A DNA stretch of 64,000 nt from Aliagarivorans marinus DSM 23064 (GCF_000429485.1 NZ_KE386910.1:124001-188000); one strand, 5' to 3'; counted from the stretch's first letter, positions 9,262 through 16,820 are shown. The notes: generated by a model from the letters alone, not told the origin. Made by a program: numbers and translations.

Positions 9262-9615
9262 ATGCGGTTAAAAGACTTAAAGAAAATGGGACTGGCCTTG
9301 GTATTACCCGGCCTGCTAAGTGGTTGTGTTGGCAGTAACGTGCTAACCGGCATGCTGCTGGAGAAAAACGTTGAAGCGGTAGATAACCGCTATGCCCGCG
9401 GCGGCTTGAATATTGCGCTTTCGCCAGTCTATGCCTTCACCCTAATGGGCGATGCAATGGTGCTAAACAGCATCGAGTTCTGGACCGGCACTCACCCGAT
9501 TACCGGCAGCCCCCATGTATTCGACAGCGATGTCGACACCTGGCTGGAAGTGAATGATATGGTTGATGAGCCGCTGCGCAGTGCGCCATTGCCGCCTTTG
9601 TCGTTGGCTGAGTAG
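9262..9615 (+). CDS. DUF3332 family lipoprotein
   Basis: 117 residues with a lipoprotein signal whose lipobox is LLSGC. The body carries the features typical of DUF3332 proteins: EAVDNRYARGGLNI, SPVYAF, and NSIEFWTGTHPITG. The family is small, found in marine gammaproteobacteria and of unknown function. The ATG at 9262 is chosen because it begins the signal peptide and follows GGAG; the frame stays open upstream to 9199. A terminator-like hairpin follows 15 bp after the stop. Probably a monocistronic outer-envelope lipoprotein. Confidence 0.8.
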   Translation: MRLKDLKKMGLALVLPGLLSGCVGSNVLTGMLLEKNVEAVDNRYARGGLNIALSPVYAFTLMGDAMVLNSIEFWTGTHPITGSPHVFDSDVDTWLEVNDMVDEPLRSAPLPPLSLAE

Positions 9616-9629
9616 GACGCTGAGATTGG

Positions 9630-9659
9630 GCTTAAAGGTGTGTGGGCATGCCTTTAAGC
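9630..9659 (+). terminator. Terminator of DUF3332 gene
   Basis: GCTTAAAGG and CCTTTAAGC form a perfect 9-bp stem with a 12-base loop, followed by TTCTTTGGGTTTATTT. It lies 15 bp after the stop codon. Confidence 0.7.
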
Positions 9660-9700
9660 TTCTTTGGGTTTATTTGAGTGAGCGTTGACAGGGGGAATCA

Positions 9701-9799
9701 TATCAACGCTAAGCTAACGTGCCCCAAACGATGACATAAAACTTTCACGCAGTGAAATGCCATGCGCTTGGGGTCACTGTTGAGCGCATTGTTATGCAG
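9701..9799 (-). repeat. attC recombination site of cassette B
   Basis: On the minus strand an R''-like box CTGCATAACAA leads into an arm with GTGACCCCAAGCG. The opposite arm CGTTTGGGGCACG ends in an R'-like box GCGTTGAT. The two arms pair with unpaired extra bases on one side, the bulged-hairpin shape that integron integrases recognise. The stop codon TAA of the cassette gene lies inside the R'' box, as is common in cassettes. Length is about 99 bp. Confidence 0.78.
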
Positions 9800-10446
9800 T
9801 TAGCTCTCTATAGCGCTTTGCAATGCGATTAACAAAATACTCGCTTCTAGCATAAGTCAATAATGGTACTAGCTCTGGTTTGACTGTGTGCCAAAGAATT
9901 CGGCCTGTAGAAAGCAAATCTACTTTTTCCTTAGTTAAAACCCAAGGTATAACTTTTATATGTCGTTCAGAACACCACATAATGACTCTCTCTGCGACCA
10001 TTATACCTCCACCGCCACCTTCAAACGCCATCTCTCCTTTACGAGAAACGAACCACTCTCCAGTTTTTCTGCACTCAACAACCAACGTAATCAGGTGATA
10101 GTGAGTTGTAGGAGAGTCTTCCACAACTGCATGTACCACTGGCTTCTGAACGTATGCCAGTATGTCCTTGAAGCCATTTTTAATGTGGAAGGTTTGAAAT
10201 ATTTTGGGGGAGTCCTCTACTTGAGGATTCGTCTCTGGTGACTCTACTTCGTTATTCTCTGGCTCCTCATAGTTTAACTTTTTACTTCCCCAAATTCCTT
10301 CAAGAGCTTTCGTTGCGAGGTTCCCTGCAATACCAGTGAGCACTCCTCCTAAAAAATCAAACATCTACGCCTCCATTCGTTTGAACAATCGTTTAGTTAC
10401 AACTGGTACAAATCATAAGTTCGATGAAGTAAAACAAACTGCATAA
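9707..10446 (-). mobile_element. Integron gene cassette B (740 bp)
   Basis: The cassette begins on the minus strand at TTATGCAG (from 10446) and ends at the G of its own attC R' box (9707). Its first bases, GTTATGCAG including the preceding G, are the exact reverse complement of CTGCATAAC at the start of its attC. This is the relation expected if the element was once a closed circle opened by recombination between G and TT. It carries one gene in the usual orientation. No integrase gene lies in the window. Confidence 0.75.
9792..10364 (-). CDS. Cassette-borne protein of unknown function
   Basis: 190 residues, no family recognised. The N-terminus (about 1-28) is a Gly-rich amphipathic or membrane-active looking stretch (GGVLTGIAGNLATKALEGIWG). 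An acidic, Pro/Glu-rich linker (about 31-52) follows, and then a globular domain from about 55 onwards containing HYHLITLVVECRKTGEWF and a run of five glycines near residue 118. A GGAGG ribosome site precedes the ATG, and the stop codon lies in the attC site. Base composition is clearly more AT-rich than the flanking housekeeping genes, which supports recent acquisition. Cassette proteins of this kind often serve in defence or stress, but nothing here proves that. Confidence 0.7.
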   Translation of the reverse strand: MFDFLGGVLTGIAGNLATKALEGIWGSKKLNYEEPENNEVESPETNPQVEDSPKIFQTFHIKNGFKDILAYVQKPVVHAVVEDSPTTHYHLITLVVECRKTGEWFVSRKGEMAFEGGGGGIMVAERVIMWCSERHIKVIPWVLTKEKVDLLSTGRILWHTVKPELVPLLTYARSEYFVNRIAKRYRELTA

Positions 10447-10566
10447 CGCATAGCTAAGTCGAAGTTAACGAACACAATACCTAAGCAAAGCCACGTAGTC
10501 ACTTAACTCAACCGAACCAAAAAATGCCGAGCGTTAGCTATCGACTTAAGCGATTTGTTAGGGCTA
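10441..10566 (-). repeat. attC recombination site of cassette A
   Basis: Read on the minus strand, TAGCCCTAACAA (R'') leads into CGCTTAAGTCGA. The far arm TTCGACTTAGC leads to GCGTTATGC (R'). The arms share TAACG, AAGTCGA and TAAC blocks as an imperfect inverted repeat with single extra bases on one side, around a central segment of about 55 bp. Length is about 126 bp, similar to Vibrio-type chromosomal integron repeats. It starts 5 bp before the stop-proximal end of the cassette A gene and abuts cassette B. Confidence 0.78.
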
Positions 10567-10872
10567 AATCTCAATCGTGATGACGAACTGTTAAACCCAA
10601 CGTAGCATCCAGCGTTGCAATTAAATTGTTGGTAATGTAAGACAGAGAGATTAATGGTAGAAAAAATATTGTCATATTTTCACTATTCGCCATTTTTAAA
10701 GCCACAAGTACAATCCCAACCAAACAAATTGCTATTAGAATCAGCAACCCCGCCCCTTTTGCTTTAAGAGATAACTCATCTTTCTTTGCTGTAACCTCGA
10801 CATTAAGTTCTTGTTCTTTCGTCTCATCACTCATGAGTACCTCGATCTATCCATTTACATTTCTAGCCCTAA
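10447..10872 (-). mobile_element. Integron gene cassette A (426 bp)
   Basis: The left boundary GTTAGGGCTA (minus strand, G at 10873) is the reverse complement of TAGCCCTAAC at the start of the cassette's own attC. The 3' boundary is the G of the R' box at 10447. One small membrane-protein gene fills it. It is directly fused to cassette B in the same orientation, forming a two-cassette array without an integrase (the arrangement called CALIN). Confidence 0.75.
10571..10834 (-). CDS. Cassette-borne small membrane protein, unknown function
   Basis: 87 residues: a charged, Glu/Lys-rich N-terminus (about 1-26), then two hydrophobic segments (about 27-46 and 55-72) separated by a short polar loop, and a His/Asp tail. 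GAGG precedes the ATG by six bases. It fills most of cassette A and its stop lies just before the attC site. No homology is recognised; AT-rich composition sets it apart from the host genes. Confidence 0.65.
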   Translation of the reverse strand: MSDETKEQELNVEVTAKKDELSLKAKGAGLLILIAICLVGIVLVALKMANSENMTIFFLPLISLSYITNNLIATLDATLGLTVRHHD

Positions 10873-10931
10873 CAGATAATTAGACTCCCTCCGCTCCCTG
10901 CTACGCTTCATGTGAAGGTTAATGAGTTAGG
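10868..10931. repeat. Possible degenerate attC next to cassette A
   Basis: CCTAAC and GTTAGG bound a 64-bp segment that includes the cassette A boundary at its left end. Inner pairing is weak (only short ATTA-like matches), so this could be the remains of the site into which cassette A inserted, or chance. It runs into the ribosome site of the transposase remnant. Confidence 0.25.
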
Positions 10932-10940
10932 AGTCAAATA

Positions 10941-11132
10941 ATGATTGATACTACCGTCTATGGTGTGGGTTTAGCAAAGCATGTCATTCAACTTTGTGCT
11001 GTCGCTAACCAACAGGAACTGTCGAATGTTGAGGTGAAACCGCGTGAGTTTGGCTCTTGGCTGGAGAGTTCAAGTCCTTTGAAGGTGTTGTATGACGCAT
11101 GCGCTGTGTTCAATAACCGACGTGAAAGATAA
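10941..11132 (+). pseudogene. IS110/IS1111-type transposase fragment
   Basis: Only the first 63 codons remain of what looks like the N-terminal (RuvC-like DEDD) domain of an IS110-family transposase. The recognisable parts are YGVGLAKHVIQLCAV, where functional relatives have a G(V/I)DLAK motif, and VLYDACAVFNN in place of the usual MEAC motif. The first catalytic Asp is therefore Gly, and the second acidic position is Asp rather than Glu. The frame ends at a stop at 11132, and no further transposase sequence or clear IS ends are visible before the LysR gene. AGGAGT still precedes the ATG. Confidence 0.7.
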
Positions 11133-11155
11133 CAGCCTGCGTCCAGAGCAACTAA

Positions 11156-12082
11156 CTAGCTACTGCTATTAACGAGCCCCGCTCCAATACACTCCTTGTG
11201 CTCCAAAAACATATCAATAAAGCTACGCACCTTGGAAGACATATGCTTCCGGTTCGGGTACACCAAATACACATCCACATCGCCATTCGAGTAGTCCTTT
11301 AAAACCTCCACCAGCCTGCCGTTGCTCAGCTCATCGCCAAGGTTAAACTCCGGCATACGCATAATGCCTTGACCTGCGATACATAGCTCAACCTCTAACT
11401 GCGAGCTATTAGTTGCCACAAAACTGTGGAGAGCCAGCTCGGTCTGTTGGCCATCGGGGCCGGTGAAGCGCCACTGGTTGTAGTTGGGCAGATTGCTATA
11501 GCAGATAAGCTTATGATTGCGCAGATCATCCGGGGTTTGCGGCGTACCAAAGCGCGCTAGATAGGCTGGCGACGCTACCATGACAGCGCGGAAGGTGGCG
11601 AACTTGCGGCTGATCAGGCTGGAGTCGTCCAATGCCGTGGTGGCGCGGATGGCTAAATCGAAGCCATCGGCAATCAGGTCGACCTTTTTGTCATTCAGTT
11701 CAATATCGAAGCTGACTCTGGGGTAGCGCTGGTTAAAATGCTCTAAGAACCTCGGCAGAGTGTTAATGCCTAAGCTGGTGGGGCAGCTTATTCGTAGCAC
11801 GCCAGAGGGGCTGGCCTGTTGGCCCTGCATAGCACGCTCCAGCGCTGCGGCATCGTCTACCAGTTGTTCGGCTTGGGCGTAGTAGAGCTGCCCTTCGGCG
11901 GTGAGGTTTAACGAACGGGTGCTGCGCTGCAATAGCCGTACTCCCAAGCGCTCTTCCAGTTTGGTCAGCTCTTTGCTGATGTACGAAGTGGAGTGTTCAA
12001 GCTTTTGCGCGGCCTTGGTAAAACTGCCTTGTTTGACCAATTCAGTGAAGATCACCATGCCATCGAACAATTGGCTATTCAT
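11156..12082 (-). CDS. LysR family transcriptional regulator
   Basis: 308 residues with an N-terminal winged helix-turn-helix (QGSFTKAAQKLEHSTSYISKE...LEERLGVRLLQRSTRSLNLT, about 17-60) and a periplasmic-binding-protein-like effector domain from about 90. It is transcribed divergently from the flavin reductase gene with 173 bp between, the usual arrangement for a LysR regulator and its target. The effector is unknown. Confidence 0.9.
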   Translation of the reverse strand: MNSQLFDGMVIFTELVKQGSFTKAAQKLEHSTSYISKELTKLEERLGVRLLQRSTRSLNLTAEGQLYYAQAEQLVDDAAALERAMQGQQASPSGVLRISCPTSLGINTLPRFLEHFNQRYPRVSFDIELNDKKVDLIADGFDLAIRATTALDDSSLISRKFATFRAVMVASPAYLARFGTPQTPDDLRNHKLICYSNLPNYNQWRFTGPDGQQTELALHSFVATNSSQLEVELCIAGQGIMRMPEFNLGDELSNGRLVEVLKDYSNGDVDVYLVYPNRKHMSSKVRSFIDMFLEHKECIGAGLVNSSS

Positions 12083-12255
12083 CGTCGTCCTTGCCTATCG
12101 ATAAGCGAAAATTGAGGCATTCACCGCTTATTGCGAGTCATATGGAAATAATCCTTACACATTTGCCCCATTAATCAAATCTGAAAAGGGAATTATAGTG
12201 TTTACAAGTTAAACACATGGTGTCGCCGTCTCGGCAAACTCACTAAGGATGAATC

Positions 12256-12798
12256 ATGAAACTACTGGTATTTGCAGCATCTAACAGCGCCCAATCGATC
12301 AACCGTCAGCTGGCGACCTATGCAGCGACCTTTGTAGAAGGCGCAGAGATAGAAGTGCTCGACATCAATGATTACGAGATGCCCTTGTACAGCAGTGACC
12401 GCGAAGCGGCTGGCGGAGTACCCGCATTAGCGCAGGCCTTCTTCGACAAAATCGGTAGCGCCGATGCCCTGATTGTCGCCTTCGCCGAACACAACGGCAG
12501 CTATACCGCAGCTTACAAAAACTTGTTTGACTGGACCTCACGCATTGATATGAAGGTATATCAGGGTAAGCCAGCGGTATACCTTGCAACCTCGCCGGGT
12601 CCGGGCGGCGCGCAATCGGTACTGGGTGCGGCAGTCACCAGCGCTCCATACTTTGCCGCCGAGGTGAAGGGCTCGCTCTCAATCCCAAGCTTTTACGATA
12701 ACTTCGACCTGGCCGAGCAGCGGTTGACGAACTCCGAGTTGCAGGCGCAGTTACGTGAAACGGTGGCAAGCTTAACTACCGAAACCGCCAAGGCTTAG
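12256..12798 (+). CDS. NAD(P)H-dependent FMN reductase family protein
   Basis: 180 residues with the flavodoxin-like fold of the NADPH-dependent FMN reductase/chromate reductase group. Visible features are an FAASNSAQSINRQLA phosphate-binding start (about 6-20), AEHNGSYTAAYKNLFDW (about 77-93) and the SPGPGGAQSVLG loop (about 114-125). It probably transfers electrons from NAD(P)H to FMN or to quinones or oxidised substrates. The adjacent divergent LysR gene is its likely regulator. AAGGATGAATC precedes the ATG. Confidence 0.87.
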   Translation: MKLLVFAASNSAQSINRQLATYAATFVEGAEIEVLDINDYEMPLYSSDREAAGGVPALAQAFFDKIGSADALIVAFAEHNGSYTAAYKNLFDWTSRIDMKVYQGKPAVYLATSPGPGGAQSVLGAAVTSAPYFAAEVKGSLSIPSFYDNFDLAEQRLTNSELQAQLRETVASLTTETAKA

Positions 12799-12865
12799 TT
12801 TCCAGGGCTTAGTTGTCAAGAATCGTTAACCGCCGATAACCTTTAACCGCACTCAAACCATCCCC

Positions 12866-12905
12866 GAACGTCTACAAGGCAGCACTAGTTCCCTTGTAGA
12901 CGTTC
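12866..12905. terminator. Perfect 14-bp hairpin between convergent genes
   Basis: GAACGTCTACAAGG and CCTTGTAGACGTTC form a perfect 14-bp stem with a 12-base loop. The stop codon of the LysR gene lies in the loop, so one arm is coding. It sits between two converging genes and probably stops transcription in both directions, although it has no long T-run. Confidence 0.55.
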
Positions 12906-13814
12906 AGCGAACTGTGGTTGGTGCGCGCGCACCCAGTCGAGAAAGCACTGCGACTTACTGGGCAGGTATTCGCGGCTTGAGTAAACCAGATACAGGGTAT
13001 TGTCTTGGGCTAGCGCATCAGGGTGCAGCGAGACAAGCTGCTTTGACTGCAGCGCTTGCGCCACCACAAAATGGGGCAATAAGGCCACGCCAACGCCCTG
13101 TATTGCCATATTCAGGCTGATCTCGAAATCATCACTTCTTACCGCGTAGCGGTTTTGGCTCTGCGGGCTAACCGACGGTGCAGTTACTTGATTGATGACT
13201 GACTTAAGCGGCCAGTTAAATAGCGCACCATCGATATGATTGAGCACCCGTGGCAGCGATAACACACCCTCAAGTGAGTCAGCGTCTTTGTGCTTTGCTA
13301 TCAACTCTGGCGACGCCACCAGATGGTAGCGCACACTGCCCACCGGCATGGCTATAAGCGATGAGTCTTGCAGGGGACCTGCGCGAAAGGCGAAGTCGAG
13401 ATGTTGCGACACCAGGTTCTCCCGGCGATTATTCACATGCAGATCTAACTGGATCCCCGGGTAGGTGTGGGCAAAGTCTGCTAATTGCGGGGCGAGCACG
13501 TGCTGGGCAAAGCTGCGCGAGGCAGAGATCTGTAGGGTGCCTTGGGGCTGACGCTGCAAGGCGTCGATGGTTTCACCTAGCTGGTGGATGGTCTCTTCCA
13601 CCAGCCGGGCTTGCGGCAATATTGCTTCACCTAGCTCGGTTAACGACAGCGAGCGGGTGGTGCGCTGCATTAGCTTGCCGCCGAGTTGTTGTTCTAGCGC
13701 GGCAATACGCCTGCTCAGGGTGGTTGTTGGCATATCTAGCTGGCGGGCGGCTTCTGCATAGCTTCCCATCCTTACCACCTTGGAGAATAGGGGGAGGGCA
13801 TCTATTTCTTTCAT
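12885..13814 (-). CDS. LysR family transcriptional regulator
   Basis: 309 residues from the ATG at 13814; the frame extends to a GTG at 13862 that would add 16 residues ahead of the normal family start. Helix-turn-helix at about 17-60 (MGSYAEAARQLDMPTTTLSRRI, LMQRTTRSLSLTELG), effector domain from about 90. It belongs to the branch that often controls NAD(P)H-binding or quinone-related neighbours. It is divergent from the NmrA-like gene, its probable target. Confidence 0.88.
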   Translation of the reverse strand: MKEIDALPLFSKVVRMGSYAEAARQLDMPTTTLSRRIAALEQQLGGKLMQRTTRSLSLTELGEAILPQARLVEETIHQLGETIDALQRQPQGTLQISASRSFAQHVLAPQLADFAHTYPGIQLDLHVNNRRENLVSQHLDFAFRAGPLQDSSLIAMPVGSVRYHLVASPELIAKHKDADSLEGVLSLPRVLNHIDGALFNWPLKSVINQVTAPSVSPQSQNRYAVRSDDFEISLNMAIQGVGVALLPHFVVAQALQSKQLVSLHPDALAQDNTLYLVYSSREYLPSKSQCFLDWVRAHQPQFAERLQGN

Positions 13815-13980
13815 AAGCTGTTGTTGGTACCTCGCGGTAAACCGGTTGCTAGCTATGAGCACTGTCCCATATACGGGATAGTAAAGCCCGCATGTGTTAT
13901 CTAATCAAGCTAATTGGGATGCTCTAGACTGCTTCTTATCGTATGCAAACACTGATACACGCGTAGCGTAAGGAGCAAAC

Positions 13981-14835
13981 ATGACTATTTTGGTGCTTGG
14001 TGCAACAGGTAACACCGGTTCATTGGTGGTAGCGGGCTTGAAACAGAAAGGGGCCACATTTAGAGCCTTGGTGCGCAACGAGGCGAAGGCACAGCAACTG
14101 GGCCTGAGCGACGAGCAAACTGCGATTGGCGATTTCGATAATCTAGACAATCTCGAACAGGCGATGAAAGGGGTAGAGCGGGTTTATCTGTCTATGCCGG
14201 TATCACCGCATAACCAGCGCTGGGTAGAGAACGTGATTGCGGCGGCTAAAGCCAGCGGCGTGGCGCATATCGTTAAGCTATCGGGCATGCACGCAAGTAA
14301 AGATGCGGGCTCAGAGGTTATTCGCACTCATGCGCTGACCGATGAATTGCTAAAAACATCTGGGCTTGCCTATACCCTGATCCAACCTAACTCGTTCTAT
14401 CAGAACCTCTATGGCGCGTTGCCAACCATCCAAACCAACGGTGAGTTCTACTTGCCGCTGGCAGACGCAGCCCAAAGTGTGGTGGATATTCGTGATGTGG
14501 CCGATGTGGTGGTTGCCTCGCTTACCGAAGAGGGGCATGCAGGCCAGACCTACGTGTTAACCGGCCCAGAAGCCTTAAGCTTCGATGAGCAAGCAGCGCG
14601 GATTAGCGCGCTAGCAAACAAACCGGTTAACTACGTAGCGGTTCCGCGTGAAGCGGCAGAACAAGCGATGGCCGGCGCGGGGATGGATGCTTGGCTGGCT
14701 GCTGCGCTGGCAGAGATTATGGCGTGGTTTGGCACCGGACGTTATACCGAGGTGACTGGAGATGTCGAAAAGGTGTTGGGGCGTGCGCCTCGCCACTTTG
14801 ATGACTTTGCTGGCGAGTTTGTGAAAGCCATCTAG
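13981..14835 (+). CDS. NmrA-like NAD(P)-binding protein (atypical SDR)
   Basis: 284 residues with an N-terminal Rossmann fold: VLGATGNTGSLVVAGL (about 4-19) is the dinucleotide loop, and the sequence continues with FRALVRNEAKA, VYLSMPVSP and VKLSGMHAS, as in the NmrA/QorB-like atypical short-chain dehydrogenases. The canonical YxxxK pair is not evident, so it may be a redox sensor or quinone oxidoreductase rather than a classical dehydrogenase. GTAAGGAGCAAAC places a good ribosome site before the ATG. The divergent LysR gene probably controls it. Confidence 0.85.
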   Translation: MTILVLGATGNTGSLVVAGLKQKGATFRALVRNEAKAQQLGLSDEQTAIGDFDNLDNLEQAMKGVERVYLSMPVSPHNQRWVENVIAAAKASGVAHIVKLSGMHASKDAGSEVIRTHALTDELLKTSGLAYTLIQPNSFYQNLYGALPTIQTNGEFYLPLADAAQSVVDIRDVADVVVASLTEEGHAGQTYVLTGPEALSFDEQAARISALANKPVNYVAVPREAAEQAMAGAGMDAWLAAALAEIMAWFGTGRYTEVTGDVEKVLGRAPRHFDDFAGEFVKAI

Positions 14836-14847
14836 CATCTGGAATGT

Positions 14848-14878
14848 GCTTGAGCTGGCTTTGCTGGTCAGCTCAAGC
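14848..14878. terminator. Hairpin between convergent genes
   Basis: GCTTGAGCTG and CAGCTCAAGC form a perfect 10-bp stem with an 11-base loop between the NmrA-like gene and the carbonic anhydrase gene. There is no T-run on either side. Confidence 0.5.
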
Positions 14879-14887
14879 TAAGCCACG

Positions 14888-15739
14888 TTACAAGATAGGT
14901 GACAACAGGGCGAGGTTAGTCACCAGATTGCGTACCCCGTGGGCGTGGTCCTCATCAAAAGGATTCCCCTCGCACCAATGGCCAACGCTATCTGCGTCGA
15001 CTTTCAGCACTTTTGGTCTCACATTCCAGGTCACCTGAAAAGGTGAGCCCTGCTCGTTGTAGCCCGGGCCAGTGGTTGAACCGGCATACTGTACTGCACC
15101 CTTGCCGGACTCGGGTAGGTGCAGCGCCTGATATAACTCGTTGGTTTTGCCGATTTCGGTAAGGTGGGTGAAACTTGCCGCGTCATGATCGCTCACTAGT
15201 ACCATCACCACCGCCTCAACCCGCAGTTGCGGGTTCTTAATCGATGGGCTCATACATGCTCCCAGCGTAGGGCCGGGCTCGACCTCGGCAGTGGAATACA
15301 CATAGTGCAGTTCGATGGTATCGCCAGGTGCCAAGCTACCATGCTCACTGGGGCATATCGAATGATCGAGCTCTGCCAGCTCAAGGTCTTGTAACGTACC
15401 CGAGTAAACAAAACCGCTATGAAAGCCGCGTCCATCGCCATTGCCAGCATAGGTGCGATACTCGCCGCCGCGATGCTCAGCATTCATATGAAAGTGGATG
15501 TTACATAGATTCATCTGCTCAACATCGGGGGCTGAGGCGAATCGATGGCGATTCCTGCCATCAACTCTATCGATATCGCGCGGTGCTTGCGGGCCAAAGC
15601 CTTTTGTATGCGTCGCAAGTGATTGGCGCTGGCGAGCTATTTCGGCATCAGAGACTTCATGCTGCGCTGAGTCTGAAGCGTAGCTTTGGCCAAATCCTAA
15701 AAGTGCTGACAGTGTAAGGCCGACTAACTGTGTTTTCAC
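14888..15739 (-). CDS. Delta-class carbonic anhydrase, periplasmic
   Basis: 283 residues with a cleavable signal peptide (about 1-21, ending SYA). The body matches what I recall of bacterial proteins labelled delta-class carbonic anhydrase: QAPRDID, MNLCNIHFHMNAEHRGGEY (His-rich metal-site region, about 76-94), DTIELHYVYST, STTGPGYNEQ and GHWCEGNPFDEDHAHGVR. These enzymes hydrate CO2 with a zinc ion held by histidines. The start is GTG at 15739 behind AAGGAGAAGTACC. It stands alone. The assignment rests on recalled sequence similarity, not on a search. Confidence 0.75.
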   Translation of the reverse strand: MKTQLVGLTLSALLGFGQSYASDSAQHEVSDAEIARQRQSLATHTKGFGPQAPRDIDRVDGRNRHRFASAPDVEQMNLCNIHFHMNAEHRGGEYRTYAGNGDGRGFHSGFVYSGTLQDLELAELDHSICPSEHGSLAPGDTIELHYVYSTAEVEPGPTLGACMSPSIKNPQLRVEAVVMVLVSDHDAASFTHLTEIGKTNELYQALHLPESGKGAVQYAGSTTGPGYNEQGSPFQVTWNVRPKVLKVDADSVGHWCEGNPFDEDHAHGVRNLVTNLALLSPIL

Positions 15740-16040
15740 GGTACTTCTCCTTAAGTATCACCCGCAATAAGACCACGCAGCCGCGTGACAACGCACCAAA
15801 CAGACCCGCGGGTAAGCATCCGATTGGTACAATAGACGTGCTACAAAGTGTGACGAAGCTCAATAAAACTCGTTGTGAGTATTAAGTCAATAGCGTTGAC
15901 TGCGAGGTTGTGTGAATACTGGGAGTAAATCTGCTTTAGCTGATTTATATCAAAAACACGTGAGTAAAATGAATCGCTTGGGCAGCGAAAACAGAGGCGG
16001 CGGTCTGCAGTGAATCAATCGCCAGCAGACCGCTTAGGGC
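15740..16040 (-). other. Intergenic region with hairpin at 16000-16033
   Basis: 301 bp between ycbL and the carbonic anhydrase gene, both on the minus strand. Next to the ycbL stop, GCGGTCTGC and GCAGACCGC form a perfect 9-bp stem with a 16-base loop and no T-run, a possible 3' end for ycbL. The rest should contain the carbonic anhydrase promoter; no coding frame or strong promoter match was seen. Confidence 0.45.
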
Positions 16041-16670
16041 TTAACGCGTGAACGGATTCATCCGTTTCTCTTCGCCAATGGTCGACATTGGGCCGTGACC
16101 GGGAATAAATTGGTAGTCATCTTCCAAGCTGTACAACTGTTCGTTGATCGCTTTGATCAAGGTGGGGTGATCACCCTGCGGGAAGTCGGTTCGGCCGATG
16201 GAGCGCTTGAACAGCACATCGCCGACTATGGCCAGCTTAGCGGCATGATCAATAAACACTACGTGGCCCGGCGTGTGCCCCGGGGTGTGGCGCACTTCCA
16301 GCTCCATTTCACCAATGGTCACTACTTCGCCATGCTCTAGCCATTGGCTAGGGGCAAAGCTCTCCACCCGTGGGAAGCCAAACATCTGGCTTTGCATAGG
16401 CAGCTGGCTTAGCCAAAAATCATCGGCTTGCTGCGGGCCGACAATCGGCGCGGCAAAGCGCTGGGCGATAATCTCGGTAGCGCCAACATGGTCAAGGTGG
16501 CCATGGGTAAGCAAGATCTTCTCAACCTCAACGCCAAGTTCTTCAACGGCGTCTTGCAAGTCTTTCGGGTCGCCGCCGGGGTCGACAATGGCGGCTTTTT
16601 TAGTTTGTTCACACCAAATGATGCTGGCGTTCTGGGCAAAAGGAGTAACTGGAATAATTCGGTAGGCCAT
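16041..16670 (-). CDS. ycbL: YcbL-like MBL-fold hydrolase (glyoxalase II type)
   Basis: 209 residues from the ATG at 16670, where the conserved MAYRIIPVTPFAQNASIIW start lies; 14 further upstream codons are open. The metal-binding THGHLDHVG motif is at about 58-66, followed by HTPGHTPGHV and a GDVLF motif, then PGHGP near the end. YcbL proteins are short relatives of glyoxalase II that lack its C-terminal domain and hydrolyse S-lactoylglutathione-like thioesters. It is transcribed away from the rhombotarget lipoprotein gene. Confidence 0.87.
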   Translation of the reverse strand: MAYRIIPVTPFAQNASIIWCEQTKKAAIVDPGGDPKDLQDAVEELGVEVEKILLTHGHLDHVGATEIIAQRFAAPIVGPQQADDFWLSQLPMQSQMFGFPRVESFAPSQWLEHGEVVTIGEMELEVRHTPGHTPGHVVFIDHAAKLAIVGDVLFKRSIGRTDFPQGDHPTLIKAINEQLYSLEDDYQFIPGHGPMSTIGEEKRMNPFTR

Positions 16671-16820
16671 AACAACACTCTTTTTTCGGTAAGCGCTTAG
16701 TTTAACCAGCATGGCGGTTAGGGCAAGCTTTTGCGCCCCGCAGTAGCCAATATGAACTAAATTGTCATTAAGTGTGGGCGGTAGACTCCGCTACGAAAAT
16801 AGACTGACAAGGATAGTTAT

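Noticed and set aside
15740-16040. A small RNA in the gap between ycbL and the carbonic anhydrase gene
   Set aside because: Only one hairpin without T-run is present and no promoter consensus points into it.
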